Of a stretch of DNA of 64,000 nt, positions 61,730 to 64,000 are shown in pieces. Source of the stretch: Pseudoroseicyclus tamaricis (GTDB lineage: Bacteria > Pseudomonadota > Alphaproteobacteria > Rhodobacterales > Rhodobacteraceae); assembly GCF_012070395.1 (NCBI RefSeq), contig NZ_JAAFYS010000004.1:372001-436000 (forward strand), read 5' to 3'. Numbering within the stretch: position 1 is the stretch's first letter; each line of letters begins with the position of its first letter. Under the pieces are notes generated by a model that did not search any database, was not told where the DNA came from, and worked only from the letters and a program-made list of their open reading frames with translations. Position numbers and translations under genes: made by a program.

Positions 61730-62548
61730 CTACGGCTTGAGGCGCGCCGCCAGCCTGTCCGCCAGCGGGGCATCGGACGCGACCTGCGCCCGGGCCTGAC
61801 GCTCCTGCACCTCGGCGATGGCGGCCGCGAGCGCCCCCGTCAGCCCCAGCTCGTCGATCGTCGCGGCGCTCTCGCGCATCTCTGCGGCGCGCCGCGCGCC
61901 GTGCACGAGCGTCCGCTCGAACTGGTAGTCGGCGAGGCCGGGGAAGCCGAGGCCCGGGTAGCTCTTGCCCAGCGAGGCGAGGATCTCCTCCGCGCAGCCG
62001 GAGGCTTCGGCGGCGAGCAGCGTCTCCACCGTGATCGCCTCCAGCCCCTTCACGAAGAGCGAGCGCACCATCTTGATGGCGGTCGCCTGCCCCGGCTCCG
62101 CCCCGACGCTCCGCCAGTCGAAGCCGAGCTCCGTCAGTTCCGCCTCCGGCGCCGGGCCGGCGACGAGCACCGGTGTCGCATGGCCGCGCGGATGGACGGG
62201 CGCCATGACGGCCATGTCGAGGTAGCTGGCCCCGCGCCCCTCCGCGAGAGCGCGGGAGGCGCGCTTGCGGACGGGGGAGACGGAATTGATGTCGATCACA
62301 AGCTGCCCCGGGCGCAGATGCTCCGCCTGCCCCTCCAGCGCCGTCAGGCTGGCATCGGCGGTGACGGCGGAGATGAGCCAGTCGGCCTCCGCCAGCCCCT
62401 CCGGCGCCACGGCCTCTACCCCCGCCGCCTCCGCTGCCGCCATCCGCTCCGCGCGCAGGTCGGTGGCCCGCATCTCCGCCCGCCCGGCGAGGGAGCGGGC
62501 GAAGGCCTCGCCCGCTTCGCCGAAGCCGAGAAAACCGATGCGGATCAA
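61730..62548 (-). CDS. NAD(P)-dependent oxidoreductase with DUF1932 domain
   Basis: Beta-hydroxyacid dehydrogenase-like protein of 272 residues. The Rossmann motif GFLGFGEAGEAFARSL is at 5-20, ISAVTADAS follows, and VIDINSVSPVRKR plus AVMAPVHPRGHATPVLVAGP mark the NAD-binding domain. The conserved catalytic lysine is in ATAIKMVRSLFVKGLEA, followed by a DUF1932 C-terminal domain. The substrate is unknown. It is 7 bp downstream of the TRAP permease gene, so it probably acts on the imported acid. Confidence 0.87.
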   Translation of the reverse strand: MIRIGFLGFGEAGEAFARSLAGRAEMRATDLRAERMAAAEAAGVEAVAPEGLAEADWLISAVTADASLTALEGQAEHLRPGQLVIDINSVSPVRKRASRALAEGRGASYLDMAVMAPVHPRGHATPVLVAGPAPEAELTELGFDWRSVGAEPGQATAIKMVRSLFVKGLEAITVETLLAAEASGCAEEILASLGKSYPGLGFPGLADYQFERTLVHGARRAAEMRESAATIDELGLTGALAAAIAEVQERQARAQVASDAPLADRLAARLKP

Positions 62549-62555
62549 GGGTGCC

Positions 62556-63860
62556 TCACTGGATCATCGTGGTCGGGAGGATCAGCGCGATCTGCGGGAA
62601 GGCGATGATCAGCGCCGTGCAGACGAGCATCGCCAGCCAGAAGGGCATCACCCCGCGGAAGATCGTCCCCAAGGGGACCTTGGGCGCGACGGACTTCACG
62701 ATGAAGACGTTCACGCCCACCGGCGGCGAGATCAGCCCCATCTCCAGCACCAGCACCACCAGCACGCCGAAGAGGATCGGGTCGATCCCCAGGGCGGTGA
62801 TGACGGGGAAGTAGATGGGCATCGTCAGCACCAGCATGGCGAAGCCCTCGAGGAAGCAGCCGAGGATGAGGTAGCTCAGCAGGATCAGGCCGAGCACCAC
62901 CACCGGCGCCACGTCCAGCCCGCCGAGGAAAGTGCCCACCAGCGCCGGCACCTGGCTGAGGGCGAGGAACGGGTTGATGAGCGAGGCGGAGATGAGGATC
63001 AGCATCACCGTCGCCGTCGTCACCACGCTGTCCCGGCACGCGCGCCAGAGCGCGGCGAGGGAGAGCTTGCGCTCGATGATCCCGCCGAGGATCACGAGGC
63101 CCGCGCCGACCGCCGCCGCCTCCACCGGGGAGAAGATGCCCCCGTAGATGCCGCCGATGGTGAGCAGGATCACCAGCACGATGGGCCCGGCGCCAACCAT
63201 CTTGCGCGCCTTTTCCCGCCACGTGGTGTGCGGGCCGGCCGGGCCGAGGGCCGGCCAGATGGAGCAGAGGATGGTGATGGTGAGCACGAAGAGGCCGAGG
63301 AGCAGCAGCCCCGGCAGCACCCCGGCGAGGAACAGCCTCCCGATGCTCTCCTGCGCGAGGATGGCGTAGATCACGAAGCCGGTGGAGGGCGGGATGAGGA
63401 TGCCCAGCGTGCCCCCCGCCGCCACCGCGCCGGTCGAGAGCGAGGGCGCGTAGTTGAACCGGTCCATCTCCGCGAGGCTCACCTTGCCCATCGTCAGCGC
63501 CGAGGCGACGGAGGAGCCGGAGAGCGCCGCGAAGCCCCCGCAGCCGATGATGGTGGCGGAGGCGAGCCCGCCCCGCAGCTGCCCGATCACCGCGTAGGCG
63601 GCATCGTAGAGCCGGCGGGACATGCCCGTCTCGCCCGCCACGTTGCCCATGAGGATGAAGAGCGGAACCACGACCAGCTCGCTCTTGGAGGCCACGGTGA
63701 AGGCCTCGGTGGAGAGGGTGGAGAGCGCGGCGTTCCACGAGTTCAGCACCCAGACGCCGACGAAGCCGACCACCGCCAGCGCGATGGCGACGGGGATCCG
63801 CAGGATCAGCAGCACGAAGAGGACGAGGATGCCGAGCAGGCCGATCAGTTCGGGGCTCAT
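62556..63860 (-). CDS. TRAP transporter large permease subunit (DctM type)
   Basis: Large membrane subunit of a sodium-driven tripartite transporter, 434 residues, about twelve helices. The DctM signatures are VVPLFILMGNVAGETGMSRRLYDA, GCGGFAALSGSSVASALTMG, LGILIPPSTGFVIYA and, in the second half, ITALGIDPILFGVLVVLVLEMGLISPPVGVNVFI-type text (GLISPPVGVNVFIVKS). Its start overlaps the stop of the small subunit gene (ATGA). The periplasmic binding subunit must lie beyond the right edge. Confidence 0.95.
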   Translation of the reverse strand: MSPELIGLLGILVLFVLLILRIPVAIALAVVGFVGVWVLNSWNAALSTLSTEAFTVASKSELVVVPLFILMGNVAGETGMSRRLYDAAYAVIGQLRGGLASATIIGCGGFAALSGSSVASALTMGKVSLAEMDRFNYAPSLSTGAVAAGGTLGILIPPSTGFVIYAILAQESIGRLFLAGVLPGLLLLGLFVLTITILCSIWPALGPAGPHTTWREKARKMVGAGPIVLVILLTIGGIYGGIFSPVEAAAVGAGLVILGGIIERKLSLAALWRACRDSVVTTATVMLILISASLINPFLALSQVPALVGTFLGGLDVAPVVVLGLILLSYLILGCFLEGFAMLVLTMPIYFPVITALGIDPILFGVLVVLVLEMGLISPPVGVNVFIVKSVAPKVPLGTIFRGVMPFWLAMLVCTALIIAFPQIALILPTTMIQ

Positions 63861-64000
63861 TCAGAGGCTCCGGGCGTCGCGCCGTCTCTCTCGTGGCCGG
63901 GGCGTGGCCCGCCGAGCGAGAGCTCCACCACGCGCAGCGCCATGCCGAGCGCGGTGATGATCGAGAAGGCGGCGATGGCCCACTGGAAGTACCATTTGGG
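63857..64000 (-). CDS. TRAP transporter small permease subunit (C-terminus only, cut by window edge)
   Basis: Only the last 47 residues are present. The frame WYFQWAIAAFSIITALGMALRVVE is a final membrane helix in the style of DctQ proteins, followed by a hydrophilic tail ending TPGASE. The stop overlaps the DctM start by 4 bp, the normal dctQ-dctM arrangement. The rest of the gene lies outside the window. Confidence 0.8.
   Translation of the reverse strand, partial: PKWYFQWAIAAFSIITALGMALRVVELSLGGPRPGHERDGATPGASE

Noticed and set aside
1-64000. CRISPR arrays, tRNA or rRNA genes, insertion sequences, prophage genes
   Set aside because: No regularly spaced short repeats, cloverleaf-like sequences, rRNA motifs, transposases or phage structural genes were recognised on either strand.

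Overview
The window reads as chromosome of a high-GC alphaproteobacterium, most probably Rhodobacterales. The reasons are the order parB-parA-rsmG-mnmG-mnmE-rho-hemJ followed by maf-aroE-coaE-dnaQ-secB, GANTC (CcrM-type) sites clustered in one intergenic gap, two parS sites, and aromatic-acid, Liv-type and TRAP transport genes typical of roseobacter-like bacteria. No rRNA, tRNA, CRISPR array, prophage or insertion sequence was seen. The genus cannot be named from this sequence.

Region 1 (1-20.6 kb) is conserved housekeeping DNA around a likely replication origin. It runs hrcA (cut by the left edge), rph, rdgB, hemW, parBA, rsmG, mnmG, mnmE, rho and hemJ. Next comes a 392-bp gap with DnaA-box-like motifs, AT-rich stretches and seven GANTC sites. 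Beyond it are maf, aroE, coaE, dnaQ, secB, fxsA, a Tim44-domain gene, mltA, smr, an MFS gene, a higBA toxin-antitoxin pair and hslU. Genes mostly point away from the gap on both sides. Two parS palindromes lie in the 5' ends of mnmG and rsmG.

Region 2 (20.7-25.4 kb) separates hslU from hslV. It carries a phosphatase, an orphan Wza-like polysaccharide export lipoprotein, a small secreted protein with a possible ClpP-like triad, and two tandem glycine-rich secreted paralogues.

Region 3 (25.4-35.6 kb) holds trxA and a translationally coupled tsaE-amgK-murU-addB-addA series (tRNA modification, cell-wall sugar recycling, recombination), a DUF2794 gene and two tandem I78-type inhibitor lipoproteins.

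Region 4 (35.6-56 kb) looks like a catabolic regulon. It contains two SDR dehydrogenases, a citryl-CoA-lyase-like protein, a secreted alpha/beta hydrolase, a HupE/membrane-anchor/MBL operon, a secreted 443-residue protein of unknown function, WrbA, a PcaR-type IclR regulator, an esterase plus VOC dioxygenase pair, a Liv-type ABC transporter, a CaiB-type CoA-transferase, a DUF6152-DUF6644-DUF6644 membrane module and a cytochrome c'. Five promoters in this region carry the same tandem operator, two copies of TTCGCnnnGCGAA with centres 19 bp apart, just downstream of a TTGAC -35 box. The operator probably belongs to the IclR protein at 44397-45242. This is the most novel signal in the window. The substrate is unknown; an aromatic or quinone-forming carboxylate or ester is a reasonable guess.

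Region 5 (56-64 kb) has a protoglobin chemoreceptor, a repeat-rich gap with REP-like hairpins and a 171-bp direct repeat, a pcaHG-BKACE-pcaB protocatechuate operon, a DUF1932 dehydrogenase and a TRAP transporter cut by the right edge.
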